From contig DATCSE010000353.1 in NCBI GenBank assembly GCA_036568605.1, positions 1 through 5,406 of the forward strand: DNA of 5,406 nucleotides, in the 5' to 3' direction. The stretch's first letter is position 1. The number at the start of each line of letters is the position of its first letter. The translations under genes and the position numbers were made by a program. Origin of the DNA: DATCSE01 sp036568605. Its GTDB lineage: Bacteria; Pseudomonadota; Gammaproteobacteria; Burkholderiales; Burkholderiaceae_C. This document shows positions 1 through 5,406 of the stretch, one piece after another. A model generated the notes under the pieces. The model did no database searches and was not told the DNA's origin. It saw nothing but the letters and a program-made list of their open reading frames with translations.

Positions 1-41
1 GGCGTTTCGGGGGCCGGCGCGGCGGCGATCTCAGTGCTCAT
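1..41 (-). CDS. Start of a second GguB/MmsB-like sugar ABC permease, cut by the window edge
   Basis: On the minus strand an ATG at 41-39 opens a frame reading MSTEIAAAPAPET before the window ends. A GGAG lies nine bases upstream (54-51), inside the tail of the preceding ATPase frame, and the two frames overlap by 11 bases. This is the same ATPase-to-permease overlap seen on the plus strand at 371-387, where the permease also begins ATG-AGC. An Ala/Pro-rich cytoplasmic lead before the first membrane helix is common in this permease family. Only 13 codons are visible and none contains a family motif, so the identification rests on position and gene order rather than protein similarity. Confidence 0.5.
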   Translation of the reverse strand, partial: MSTEIAAAPAPET

Positions 42-210
42 GATTCGTGTCTCCGACGCTGCCCAACTGCGGCGGCGCGTCCATGCCGTCATGCGAGCCG
101 GCCTTCATGATGGCCCGCATGATCCGTTCCTGCGACGCCTCGGCCGCAGGGAACTCGCCGACGAAGCGGCCTTCGTTCATCACGTAGATGCGATCGCACA
201 GCTCGCCGAG
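31..210 (-). pseudogene. C-terminal fragment of a GguA/MmsA-type sugar ABC ATPase (minus-strand copy)
   Basis: Read on the minus strand from about 210 to the TGA at 33-31, the frame gives LCDRIYVMNEGRFVGEF, then AAEASQERIMRAIMKAG, and a short tail ending in NHEH. This is the typical end of the second nucleotide-binding domain of GguA/MmsA-like sugar ABC ATPases, just after the SSEMPELLG segment. Everything upstream is missing: before about 201-210 the frame becomes unrelated sequence (the antisense of the plus-strand ATPase tail) and reaches an in-frame TGA at 237-235. No start codon with a ribosome site is present, so only about 55-60 of roughly 500 residues survive and no Walker or signature motif is left. 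It is either a real gene broken by rearrangement or half of an assembly chimera. The ATPase family call is firm; the exact left boundary of homology (201-210) is uncertain. Confidence 0.75.
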
Positions 211-366
211 GAAGGGCGCTCGATCCTGCTGATCTCATCCGAGATGCCGGAGCTGCTGGGGTTGTGCGACCGTCTCTATGTGATGAACGAAGGCGAGTTC
301 GTCGCCGAATTCGACGCCGCCGAGGCGTCGCAGCAGAAGATCATGCATGCGATCGTGAACGCAGGA
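97..366. repeat. Imperfect inverted repeat formed by two paralogous ATPase 3' ends
   Basis: The arms are 97-201 (read on the minus strand) and 262-366 (plus strand), each 105 bases and 35 codons long with no gaps. By hand alignment about 80 of 105 bases match, and about 26 of 35 encoded residues match. Shared blocks include YVMNEG and AAEASQ. Many differences are at third codon positions, as expected for diverged protein-coding paralogs rather than a mechanical fold-back copy. The 60-base centre contains the junction and the start of the plus-strand tail. Confidence 0.8.
190..210. other. Inverted junction between two ATPase gene tails
   Basis: Minus-strand ATPase homology (LCDRIYVMNEG) begins at about 201-210. 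Plus-strand ATPase homology (IAQLAEEGRSILLISS) begins at about 193. The two meet or overlap within this 21-base segment, which reads AIAQLAE rightward and LGELCDR leftward. An 8-base palindrome GCGATCGC sits at 190-197. The segment looks like a short-homology join of two genes in opposite orientation. Whether the join exists in the organism or was made during assembly cannot be told from the sequence. Confidence 0.65.
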
Positions 367-387
367 CAACATGAGCTCAGTGCCTGA
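193..387 (+). pseudogene. mmsA: C-terminal fragment of a GguA/MmsA-type multiple-sugar ABC ATPase (plus-strand copy)
   Basis: The 64 codons before the TGA at 385-387 read IAQLAEEGRSILLISSEMPE, then LLGLCDRLYVMNEG and AAEASQQKIMHAIVNAG. This is the end of NBD2 of a GguA/MmsA-like double ATPase: the last core strand and the SSE that replaces the H-loop histidine, then the C-terminal tail. These ATPases drive uptake of monosaccharides such as galactose, arabinose and xylose with a GguB permease and a ChvE-type binding protein. The frame stays open leftward to an ATG at 34, but that part is only the antisense of the other ATPase tail, so I do not take 34 as a start. Walker A, Q-loop, signature and Walker B motifs are all absent. 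The 3' end overlaps the downstream permease start by 17 bases, suggesting translational coupling in the original operon. The family is secure; whether the truncation is biological is not. Confidence 0.8.
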
Positions 388-1582
388 CATCGAAGCCGGC
401 CCGCGTGTCGGCAGCACCGCGCCGCGGCAGAGCGCGGCCCATTTCCTGAAGCAGAACCTGCGCGAGTACGGCATGCTGCTGTCGCTCGTCGCGATCATGG
501 TCTTCTTCCAGATCATGACCGACGGCACGCTGCTGCAGCCGCTGAACCTGACCAACCTGGTGCTGCAGAACAGTTACATCGTCATCATGGCGCTGGGGAT
601 GCTGCTGGTCATCGTCTCCGGCCACATCGACCTGTCGGTGGGCTCGGTGTGCGGCTTCATCGGCGCGCTCGCGGCGGTGCTGATGGTCGAGCACGGCTGG
701 CATTTCGTGCCCGCCACGCTGGTCTGCCTGGCGGTCGGCGCGGCGATCGGCGCGGCGCAGGGCTGGTTCGTCGCGTACTTCAAGATCCCGTCGTTCATCG
801 TCACGCTGGCGGGCATGCTGGTCTTCAAGGGCCTGGCGCTCGCGCTGCTGCAAGGCCAGTCGCTGGGGCCGTTCTCGCCGGAGTTCCAGAAGCTCAGCTC
901 GGGCTTCATCCCCGATCCGCTGCAAGGCGGCGACCTGCGTCTGACCTCGCTGCTGCTGGGCGCCGCGGTGGCGTTGGCGATGGTCGCGTTCGCGTGGCGC
1001 GAGCGCATGCACCACGTGCGCCATGGCATGGACGTCGAGCCCGGCGTGCTGTTCATCGTGCGCAATGCCGCGTTCGCCGCGATCCTCATCGGCCTGAGCT
1101 GGCTGATGGCCTCGTACCGCGGCCTGCCGAACGTTCTGATCGTGATGCTGGTGCTGATGGTCGGCTACGACTTCGTGACCACGCGCATGACGCTGGGCCG
1201 GCGCCTCTACGCGCTGGGCGGCAACGAGAAGGCGGCGCGGCTCTCCGGCATCAAGACCGAGCGGCTGGCTTTCCTGACCTTCGTCAACATGGGCGTGCTG
1301 GCCGCGCTGGCCGGCCTGGTGTTCGCGGCGCGGCTGAACACCGCCACGCCGAAGGCGGGCCTGGGCTTCGAGCTGGACGTGATCGCCGCATGCTTCATCG
1401 GCGGCGCTTCGGCTTCCGGCGGCGTCGGCCGCGTGATGGGCGCGGTGATCGGTGCGTTCGTGATGGGCGTGATGAACAACGGCATGTCCATCCTCGGCAT
1501 CGGCATCGACTACCAGCAGGTCATCAAGGGACTGGTGCTGCTCGCCGCCGTCTGTGTCGATGTCTACAACAAGAACAAGTGA
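371..1582 (+). CDS. mmsB: Multiple-monosaccharide ABC transporter permease (GguB/MmsB/XylH type)
   Basis: This 403-residue inner-membrane protein would form the sugar channel energised by a GguA/MmsA-type ATPase. It belongs to the CUT2 permease family (BPD_transp_2). The family motif SGHIDLSVGS is at residues 83-92, FIVTLAGM at 142-149, the cytoplasmic coupling motif GGNEKAARLSGI at 283-294, and the FELDVIAACFIGG segment at 333-345. By eye there are about 12 hydrophobic stretches, starting near residues 35, 65, 88, 115, 141, 191, 228, 253, 300, 336, 354 and 381. A polar loop at 209-225 (RERMHH...) adds length over the roughly 330-residue RbsC type and fits the longer XylH/GguB branch. The ATG at 371 is preceded by AGGA at 363-366 and overlaps the ATPase stop by 17 bases. 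It ends VYNKNK, as in GguB proteins. Candidate substrates are galactose, arabinose and xylose; the sequence does not choose among them. The mmsB name follows common genome annotation and is unrelated to 3-hydroxyisobutyrate dehydrogenase. Confidence 0.9.
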   Translation: MSSVPDIEAGPRVGSTAPRQSAAHFLKQNLREYGMLLSLVAIMVFFQIMTDGTLLQPLNLTNLVLQNSYIVIMALGMLLVIVSGHIDLSVGSVCGFIGALAAVLMVEHGWHFVPATLVCLAVGAAIGAAQGWFVAYFKIPSFIVTLAGMLVFKGLALALLQGQSLGPFSPEFQKLSSGFIPDPLQGGDLRLTSLLLGAAVALAMVAFAWRERMHHVRHGMDVEPGVLFIVRNAAFAAILIGLSWLMASYRGLPNVLIVMLVLMVGYDFVTTRMTLGRRLYALGGNEKAARLSGIKTERLAFLTFVNMGVLAALAGLVFAARLNTATPKAGLGFELDVIAACFIGGASASGGVGRVMGAVIGAFVMGVMNNGMSILGIGIDYQQVIKGLVLLAAVCVDVYNKNK

Positions 1583-1587
1583 ATAGG

Positions 1588-1678
1588 CCCACCCCCGTAG
1601 CGCCTTCGGCGCTCCCCCTCAAGGGGGCGACACCAGCGGACCGGCAAAGCCGGATCCGCGGTGTCCGCTGGGTTGCGC
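1588..1678. repeat. Multi-hairpin intergenic repeat between the two transporter operons
   Basis: The 143-base gap holds a string of hairpins. AGCGCC (1599-1604) pairs with GGCGCT (1608-1613). CCCCC (1614-1618) pairs with GGGGG (1623-1627) around TCAA. A 9-base perfect stem, CCAGCGGAC at 1633-1641 with GTCCGCTGG at 1663-1671, encloses a smaller hairpin CCGGC-AAA-GCCGG (1641-1653). I recall very similar CCCCCTCAAGGGGG plus CAGCGGACCGGCAAAGCCGG elements between genes in many Burkholderiales genomes; that is memory, not a search. No T-run follows any stem, so it is not a textbook intrinsic terminator, although it could limit read-through or protect the 3' end of the upstream mRNA. I see no convincing promoter in the gap. 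Confidence 0.8.
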
Positions 1679-1715
1679 TGGTGGCGCGCACAGAATGCCG
1701 CGCTTCGTCGGCCGT

Positions 1716-1719
1716 GGAG
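1716..1719 (+). promoter_or_regulatory. Ribosome binding site deciding the ytfR GTG start
   Basis: GGAG lies six bases before the GTG at 1726. No in-frame ATG gives a better-placed start, and the ATPase homology (LELTGITKRFFGVQAL) begins only a few codons later. This supports GTG as the initiator. Confidence 0.7.
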
Positions 1720-1725
1720 AACTGA

Positions 1726-3240
1726 GTGCCCGCCGCACCCGCACTCGAACTCACCGGCATCACGAAGCGCTTCTTCGGCGTGCAGGCGCTGAAGGACGTG
1801 AACCTGTGCCTGCGCGCCGGCGAAGTGCATGCGCTGATGGGACAGAACGGCGCCGGCAAGTCGACGCTGATCAAGGTGCTGACCGGCGTGTACCCGGCCG
1901 ATGCCGGGCGCATGCAGCTCGCCGGGCAGGAGATCCGGCCCGCGTCGCCGAAGCAGGCGCAGGCGCTGGGCCTGAGCACGGTGTACCAGGAAGTCAACCT
2001 GTGCCCGAACCTGTCGGTCGCCGAGAACATCTACGCCGGCCGATACCCGCGCCGCGGCGCCGCCGGCGCGTGGCGCATCGACTGGCCGCGCCTGGAGCGC
2101 GAGTCGCGTGCGCTGCTGGCCCGGCTGAACCTGGACATCGACGTCACGCGGCTGCTCGCGAGCTACCCGGTCGCGGTGCAGCAGATGGTCGCAATCGCGC
2201 GGGCGCTGCTCGGCAGCCCGCATGTGCTGATCCTCGACGAGCCGACCTCCAGCCTCGACGACGACGAGGTGCAGCGTCTGTTCGACGTGCTGCGCCAGCT
2301 GCGCGCCGACGGGCTGGCGATCCTGTTCGTCACGCACTTCCTCGACGAGGTCTACGAGATCGCCGATCGCATCACGGTGCTGCGCAACGGCCAGCTTGTC
2401 GGCGAGTACCTGACCCGCGATCTGAACGCCTCGGCGCTGGTCTCCGCGATGATAGGCCGCGAGTTCGTCGCGCATGCCGCGGCGCAGCGCGGCGGCACCG
2501 CCAAGCATGAAGACGTGCCGCTGCTCGCGGCGAGCGGCCTCGCACGGCGCGGCCAGCTCGCGCCGGTCGACATCGAGCTGCACGCCGGCGAGGTGCTGGG
2601 CCTCGCGGGGCTGCTCGGGTCCGGGCGCACCGAGCTCGCGCGGCTGCTGTTCGGACTGGACCATGCCGATGCCGGCGAGCTGCGGCTGCGCGGCCAGCCG
2701 CTGACGCTCGCGTCGCCGGCGCAGGCCGTGCGCCATGGCCTGGCGATGTGCCCCGAAGATCGCAAGGCCGAGGGCGTGGTGGCCGAGCTGTCGATCCGCG
2801 AGAACATCGCGCTTGCGTTGCAGTCGCGCATGGGCCTGTGGCGCAGCCTCGACCGGCGACGCCAGCAGCAGATCGCCGAGCACTTCATCGCGCGCCTGGG
2901 CATCAAGGCTCACGACGCCGACATGCCGATGGGCCAGCTCTCCGGCGGCAACCAGCAGAAGGCGCTGCTCGCGCGCTGGCTGGCCACCGATCCCAAGCTG
3001 CTGATCCTCGACGAGCCGACCCGCGGCATCGATGTCGCGGCCAAGCAGGAGATCATGGACGAGATCCTCGCGTTGGCCCGCGACGGCCTGTCGGTGCTGT
3101 TCATCTCGGCCGAGCTGGACGAGGTCGCGCGCGTCTCCGACCGCATCGCGGTGATGCGCGAACGGCGCAAGGCCGGCGAGCTGCCGGGCGGCAGCGACGA
3201 GCAGACGATCTGCGCGGTGATCGCAGGGGCCGCAGCATGA
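1726..3240 (+). CDS. ytfR: Galactofuranose-type sugar ABC transporter ATPase, YtfR family
   Basis: This 504-residue protein carries two nucleotide-binding domains in one chain and would power sugar import from the cytoplasmic face of the YtfT-YjfF channel. NBD1 has Walker A GQNGAGKST (39-47), a Q-loop in VYQEVN (86-91), Walker B LILDEPT (168-174) and H-loop His204. Its signature is degenerate, SYPVAVQQ (146-153), where E. coli YtfR has a similarly altered FSVAMQQ. NBD2 has a lysine-less Walker A GLLGSGRTE (295-303), CPEDRKAEG (342-350), a full signature LSGGNQQK (405-412) and LILDEPTRGID (426-436). One composite site should therefore hydrolyse ATP and the other be weak, as is usual in RbsA-like ATPases. 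The match to E. coli YtfR as I remember it is strong along the whole length (YQEVNL, THFLDxVY, GLAGLLGSGRTE). It is the first gene of the second operon and its stop overlaps ytfT by ATGA. The ytfQ binding-protein gene, which normally precedes it, is absent. L-arabinose importers of the same family (AraV-like) are an alternative. Confidence 0.9.
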   Translation: MPAAPALELTGITKRFFGVQALKDVNLCLRAGEVHALMGQNGAGKSTLIKVLTGVYPADAGRMQLAGQEIRPASPKQAQALGLSTVYQEVNLCPNLSVAENIYAGRYPRRGAAGAWRIDWPRLERESRALLARLNLDIDVTRLLASYPVAVQQMVAIARALLGSPHVLILDEPTSSLDDDEVQRLFDVLRQLRADGLAILFVTHFLDEVYEIADRITVLRNGQLVGEYLTRDLNASALVSAMIGREFVAHAAAQRGGTAKHEDVPLLAASGLARRGQLAPVDIELHAGEVLGLAGLLGSGRTELARLLFGLDHADAGELRLRGQPLTLASPAQAVRHGLAMCPEDRKAEGVVAELSIRENIALALQSRMGLWRSLDRRRQQQIAEHFIARLGIKAHDADMPMGQLSGGNQQKALLARWLATDPKLLILDEPTRGIDVAAKQEIMDEILALARDGLSVLFISAELDEVARVSDRIAVMRERRKAGELPGGSDEQTICAVIAGAAA

Positions 3241-4271
3241 GCCGTATCGCGGGGCATCGTCTGTTCTGGCCGTGCGTCACGCTCGCCGTGCTGCTCGCGG
3301 TCAACGCCGCCTTCAACCCGGGACTGTGGCACCTGCAGTGGCGCGACGGGCACCTGTACGGCAGCCTGATCGACATCCTGAACCGCGCGGCGCCGCTGGC
3401 CATCGTCTCGCTGGGCATGACGCTGGTGATCGCGACGCGTGGCATCGACATCTCGGTCGGCGCGGTGGTCGCGATCAGTGCGGCGGTCGCGGCGCTGATG
3501 ATCGGCGGCCAGCTGGTCGTGAAGGACGGCGCGCAGACCTATGTGAGCCGCTTCCCGATGTGGCTGGCGCTGGCCGGCGCGCTGGGCATCGCGCTGCTCG
3601 CGGGGTTGTGGAACGGCCTGCTGGTCGCCGGCGTGGGCATGCAGCCCATCATCGCGACGCTGATCCTGATGGTGGCCGGGCGCGGCATCGCGCAGCTGAT
3701 CACCGGCGGGCAGATCATCACGGTCTACTACGCGCCGTACTTCTTCCTCGGCAGCGGCTTCCTGCTCGGTCTGCCGTTCTCGCTGTTCATCGTCGCCGCG
3801 TTGTGGCTCGCGCTGCAGCTCGCGTTGACGCGCACCGCGCTCGGGTTGTTCATCCAGGCGATCGGCATCAACCCGGCCGCGGCGCGCATGGCCGGCGTGC
3901 CGCAGCGGGCGATCAGCGTCTGCGTCTATGTGCTGTGCGGCTTCGCCGCGGGCCTCGCCGGTCTGCTGATCAGCTCCAACGTGAAGAGCGCCGACGGCAA
4001 CAACGCCGGCCTGCTGATGGAGCTGGACGCGATCCTCGCGGTGACGCTGGGCGGCACCTTGCTGACCGGCGGGCGCTTCAGCCTCGCCGGCAGCGTGCTG
4101 GGCGCGCTGATCATCCAGACGCTGACCTCGACGATCTACTCGATCGGCGTGCCGCCGGAGGTCAACCTGGTCGTCAAGGCGTCGGTGGTGTTCGTCGTGA
4201 TGCTGCTGCAGTCGGCCGAGTTCCGCGCGCAGTTGCGCGGTTTGGTGTTCCGCCGGGTGGTCACTTCATGA
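3237..4271 (+). CDS. ytfT: Galactofuranose-type sugar ABC transporter permease, YtfT family
   Basis: This 344-residue inner-membrane permease is one half of the predicted YtfT-YjfF channel and is close to the 341 residues of E. coli YtfT. Diagnostic segments are GSLIDILNRAAP (42-53), GMTLVIATRGIDISVGAV (60-77), QPIIATLILMVAGRGIAQLI (136-155), a GINPAAARMAGV coupling loop (210-221), and SADGNNAGLLMELDAILAV (251-269). About nine or ten hydrophobic stretches are visible. The region at residues 91-107 (GGQLVV to YVSRFP) is a polar insert of roughly a dozen residues relative to the E. coli protein as I remember it. The ATG overlaps the ytfR stop as ATGA, and AGGGG at 3225-3229 lies seven bases upstream, so translation is probably coupled. 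An L-arabinose importer permease (AraW/AraZ-like) is possible because those share the family. Confidence 0.9.
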   Translation: MSRIAGHRLFWPCVTLAVLLAVNAAFNPGLWHLQWRDGHLYGSLIDILNRAAPLAIVSLGMTLVIATRGIDISVGAVVAISAAVAALMIGGQLVVKDGAQTYVSRFPMWLALAGALGIALLAGLWNGLLVAGVGMQPIIATLILMVAGRGIAQLITGGQIITVYYAPYFFLGSGFLLGLPFSLFIVAALWLALQLALTRTALGLFIQAIGINPAAARMAGVPQRAISVCVYVLCGFAAGLAGLLISSNVKSADGNNAGLLMELDAILAVTLGGTLLTGGRFSLAGSVLGALIIQTLTSTIYSIGVPPEVNLVVKASVVFVVMLLQSAEFRAQLRGLVFRRVVTS

Positions 4272-4279
4272 GCCTCTTC

Positions 4280-4373
4280 CCCTCACCCCTGGCCCTCTCC
4301 CGCAAGCGGGAGAGGGAGGCGATCGTATCGGCTTGCTCCCTCTCCCGCTTGCGGGAGAGGGTTGGGGTGAGGG
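4280..4373. repeat. 94-base inverted repeat with two hairpins between ytfT and yjfF
   Basis: The left arm 4280-4318 and right arm 4336-4373 are inverse copies, separated by 17 bases. Each arm also contains its own 11-base self-complementary stem: CCCTCTCCCGC (4293-4303) with GCGGGAGAGGG (4306-4316), and the same pair at 4338-4348 and 4351-4361. The outer ends CCCTCACCCC (4280-4289) and GGGGTGAGGG (4364-4373) are perfect complements. The arms differ only in a TGG versus TT spacer. I recognise the CCCTCTCCCGC...GCGGGAGAGGG type from intergenic repeats in several proteobacterial groups. The structure could be one large cruciform-like hairpin or two separate ones. No T-run follows, so termination is not evident. 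It fills nearly the whole gap inside an otherwise tightly packed operon, which suggests later insertion. Confidence 0.88.
4369..4373 (+). promoter_or_regulatory. Ribosome binding site of yjfF, lying inside the inverted repeat
   Basis: GAGGG at 4369-4373 is seven bases before the GTG at 4381 and is the best ribosome site for yjfF. These bases are the terminal bases of the repeat's right arm and pair perfectly with CCCTC at 4280-4284. Folding of the full repeat would hide the site. The alternative ATG at 4393 has only a weak GTGAG upstream. Confidence 0.6.
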
Positions 4374-4380
4374 TAGTTCA

Positions 4381-5403
4381 GTGAGCACGCCGATGAGTTT
4401 GCCGCTTGGCGAGGCCGTGCCGCGCTCGGCCGCTCCCGGCCGCTGGCGCCTGCAGGCGCGGCACCTGCCGCTCGCGGTGACCGTCGCGCTGTTCGTGCTG
4501 ATGGCCGGCTACGGCTCGCTGGCCTACACCGGCTTCTTCTCGGCGCAGGTGTTCCTGAACCTGCTGATCGACAACGCGTTCCTCGTGATCGTCGCGGTCG
4601 GCATGACGTTCGTGATCCTCAGCGGCGGCATCGACCTGTCGGTGGGCTCGGTGATCGCGCTGACCACGATGGTCAGCGCCGCGCTGGTCGAGCGCGCTCA
4701 CTGGCACGTGGCGGCGATCGTCCCGCTGGTGCTCGTGATGGGCACGCTGTTCGGCGCGCTGCAGGGCGTGCTGATCCAGCGCTTCCGCCTGCAGCCGTTC
4801 ATCGTCACGCTGGCCGGCATGTTCCTCGCGCGCGGCCTGTGCTACCTGATCAGCATCGACTCGATCAGCATCGCCGACGAGGCCTACACGGCGCTGTCGC
4901 AGGCGCGGCTGACGCTGTGGGACGGCGCCTCGATCTCGATCGGCGCGATCGTCGCGCTGGCGGTCGTCGCGGCCGGGCTGTACCTCGCGCACGCCACCGA
5001 GTTCGGCCGCACGGTCTATGCGATCGGCGGCAACGAACATTCGGCGCTGCTGATGGGGCTGCCGGTCGCGCGCACCAAGGTGCTGGTGTATGGCTTGAGC
5101 GGCCTGTGCTCGGCGCTCGCGGGCGTCGTCTTCACGCTGTACATGCTGTCCGGCTACGGCCTGCATGCGACGGGCCTGGAGCTCGATGCCATCGCCGCCG
5201 TGGTCATCGGCGGCACCTTGCTTTCCGGTGGCGTCGGCTACGTCGCCGGCACGCTGTTCGGCGTGCTGATCCTCGGCATCATCCAGACCCTCATCAGCTT
5301 CGACGGCACGCTGAGCTCGTGGTGGACGCGCATCGGCGTGGGGGCACTGCTGTTCGTGTTCTGTCTCTTACAGCGTGTATTCGAAGTGCGCCGCCGCTCC
5401 TGA
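4381..5403 (+). CDS. yjfF: Galactofuranose-type sugar ABC transporter permease, YjfF family
   Basis: This 340-residue inner-membrane permease is the predicted partner of YtfT. Key segments are NAFLVIVAVGMTFVILSGG (65-83) running into IDLSVGSVIAL, QPFIVTLAGMFLARGL (138-153), the coupling motif AIGGNEHSALLMG (214-226), LELDAIAAVVIGGTLLSGG (266-284), and FDGTLSSWWTRI (307-318). The last is nearly identical to the end of E. coli YjfF (331 residues) as I remember it. About nine or ten hydrophobic stretches are visible. I chose GTG at 4381 because of the GAGGG seven bases before it; ATG at 4393 would shorten the protein by four residues. The frame is open further upstream to an ATG at 4333, but that would add 16 residues encoded by the hairpin repeat (MLPLPLAGEGWGEGSS), which I regard as non-genuine. 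The gene is third in the ytfR-ytfT-yjfF order, as in E. coli. It closes three bases before the window ends, so downstream genes are unknown. Confidence 0.9.
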   Translation: MSTPMSLPLGEAVPRSAAPGRWRLQARHLPLAVTVALFVLMAGYGSLAYTGFFSAQVFLNLLIDNAFLVIVAVGMTFVILSGGIDLSVGSVIALTTMVSAALVERAHWHVAAIVPLVLVMGTLFGALQGVLIQRFRLQPFIVTLAGMFLARGLCYLISIDSISIADEAYTALSQARLTLWDGASISIGAIVALAVVAAGLYLAHATEFGRTVYAIGGNEHSALLMGLPVARTKVLVYGLSGLCSALAGVVFTLYMLSGYGLHATGLELDAIAAVVIGGTLLSGGVGYVAGTLFGVLILGIIQTLISFDGTLSSWWTRIGVGALLFVFCLLQRVFEVRRRS

Positions 5404-5406
5404 ACG

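Noticed and set aside
34..192. N-terminal half of the plus-strand frame 34-387 taken as a small gene of its own
   Set aside because: The first 53 codons are the exact antisense of the minus-strand ATPase tail, which has clear family similarity; only the part after about 193 is coding on the plus strand.
1614..1627. Intrinsic terminator after mmsB
   Set aside because: The CCCCC/GGGGG stem is strong but is followed by GCGACACC rather than a T-run, and further repeat hairpins follow; it fits a repeat element better than a terminator.
2611..2634. Loss of the Walker A lysine in YtfR NBD2 as a disabling mutation
   Set aside because: GLLGSGRTE without lysine is also seen in E. coli YtfR and is common in the second domain of RbsA-like ATPases, so it is a family trait.
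1564..2913. Minus-strand open frame of 449 codons opposite ytfR
   Set aside because: It is antisense to a well-supported ATPase, rich in Arg/Gln/Ala with no recognisable motif; long shadow frames are expected at this GC content. The same applies to 377-1024 and 4378-5166.
4293..4361. CRISPR array or direct repeats
   Set aside because: There are only two units, they are inverse copies of each other, and the single 17-base gap is too short for a spacer.

Overview
This is a GC-rich window (roughly two thirds G+C by eye) with strong third-position GC bias and long antisense shadow frames. It probably comes from a Burkholderiales-type betaproteobacterium (Rubrivivax, Roseateles or Comamonadaceae-like). 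The protein families and the style of the two intergenic hairpin repeats suggest this; no marker gene is present to fix it. The window is almost entirely sugar ABC import machinery of the CUT2 (ribose/galactose/xylose) type.

Region 1 (1-387) is abnormal. The C-terminal tails of two different GguA/MmsA-type sugar ABC ATPases point away from each other and are fused inside their coding sequences near 190-210. On the minus strand, an ATPase tail (stop at 31-33) is followed by an overlapping ATG at 41 of a permease that runs off the left edge. On the plus strand, a second, diverged ATPase tail ends at 387 and overlaps the start of the next permease by 17 bases. Neither ATPase has its N-terminal portion here. 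Region 2 (371-1582) is an intact GguB/MmsB-type permease, the membrane partner of the plus-strand ATPase. Region 3 (1583-1725) is a spacer dominated by a multi-hairpin intergenic repeat.

Region 4 (1726-5403) is a second importer that matches, gene for gene and in the same order, the ytfR-ytfT-yjfF part of the E. coli galactofuranose transporter: a double ATPase, then two permeases. ytfR and ytfT overlap by 4 bases (ATGA). ytfT and yjfF are separated by about 109 bases filled by a long inverted repeat, whose right end also supplies the ribosome binding site of yjfF.

Functionally, YtfR would energise a YtfT-YjfF heterodimeric channel, and the GguB-type protein would pair with a GguA-type ATPase for broad monosaccharide uptake. 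No periplasmic sugar-binding protein (YtfQ or ChvE type) lies in the window, so both must be supplied from elsewhere. Having both systems side by side suggests a locus for galactose, L-arabinose or xylose use, but the substrate cannot be read from these genes alone. I see no wholly new system. The most notable points are the inverted ATPase-tail junction and the repeat that overlaps the yjfF ribosome binding site.
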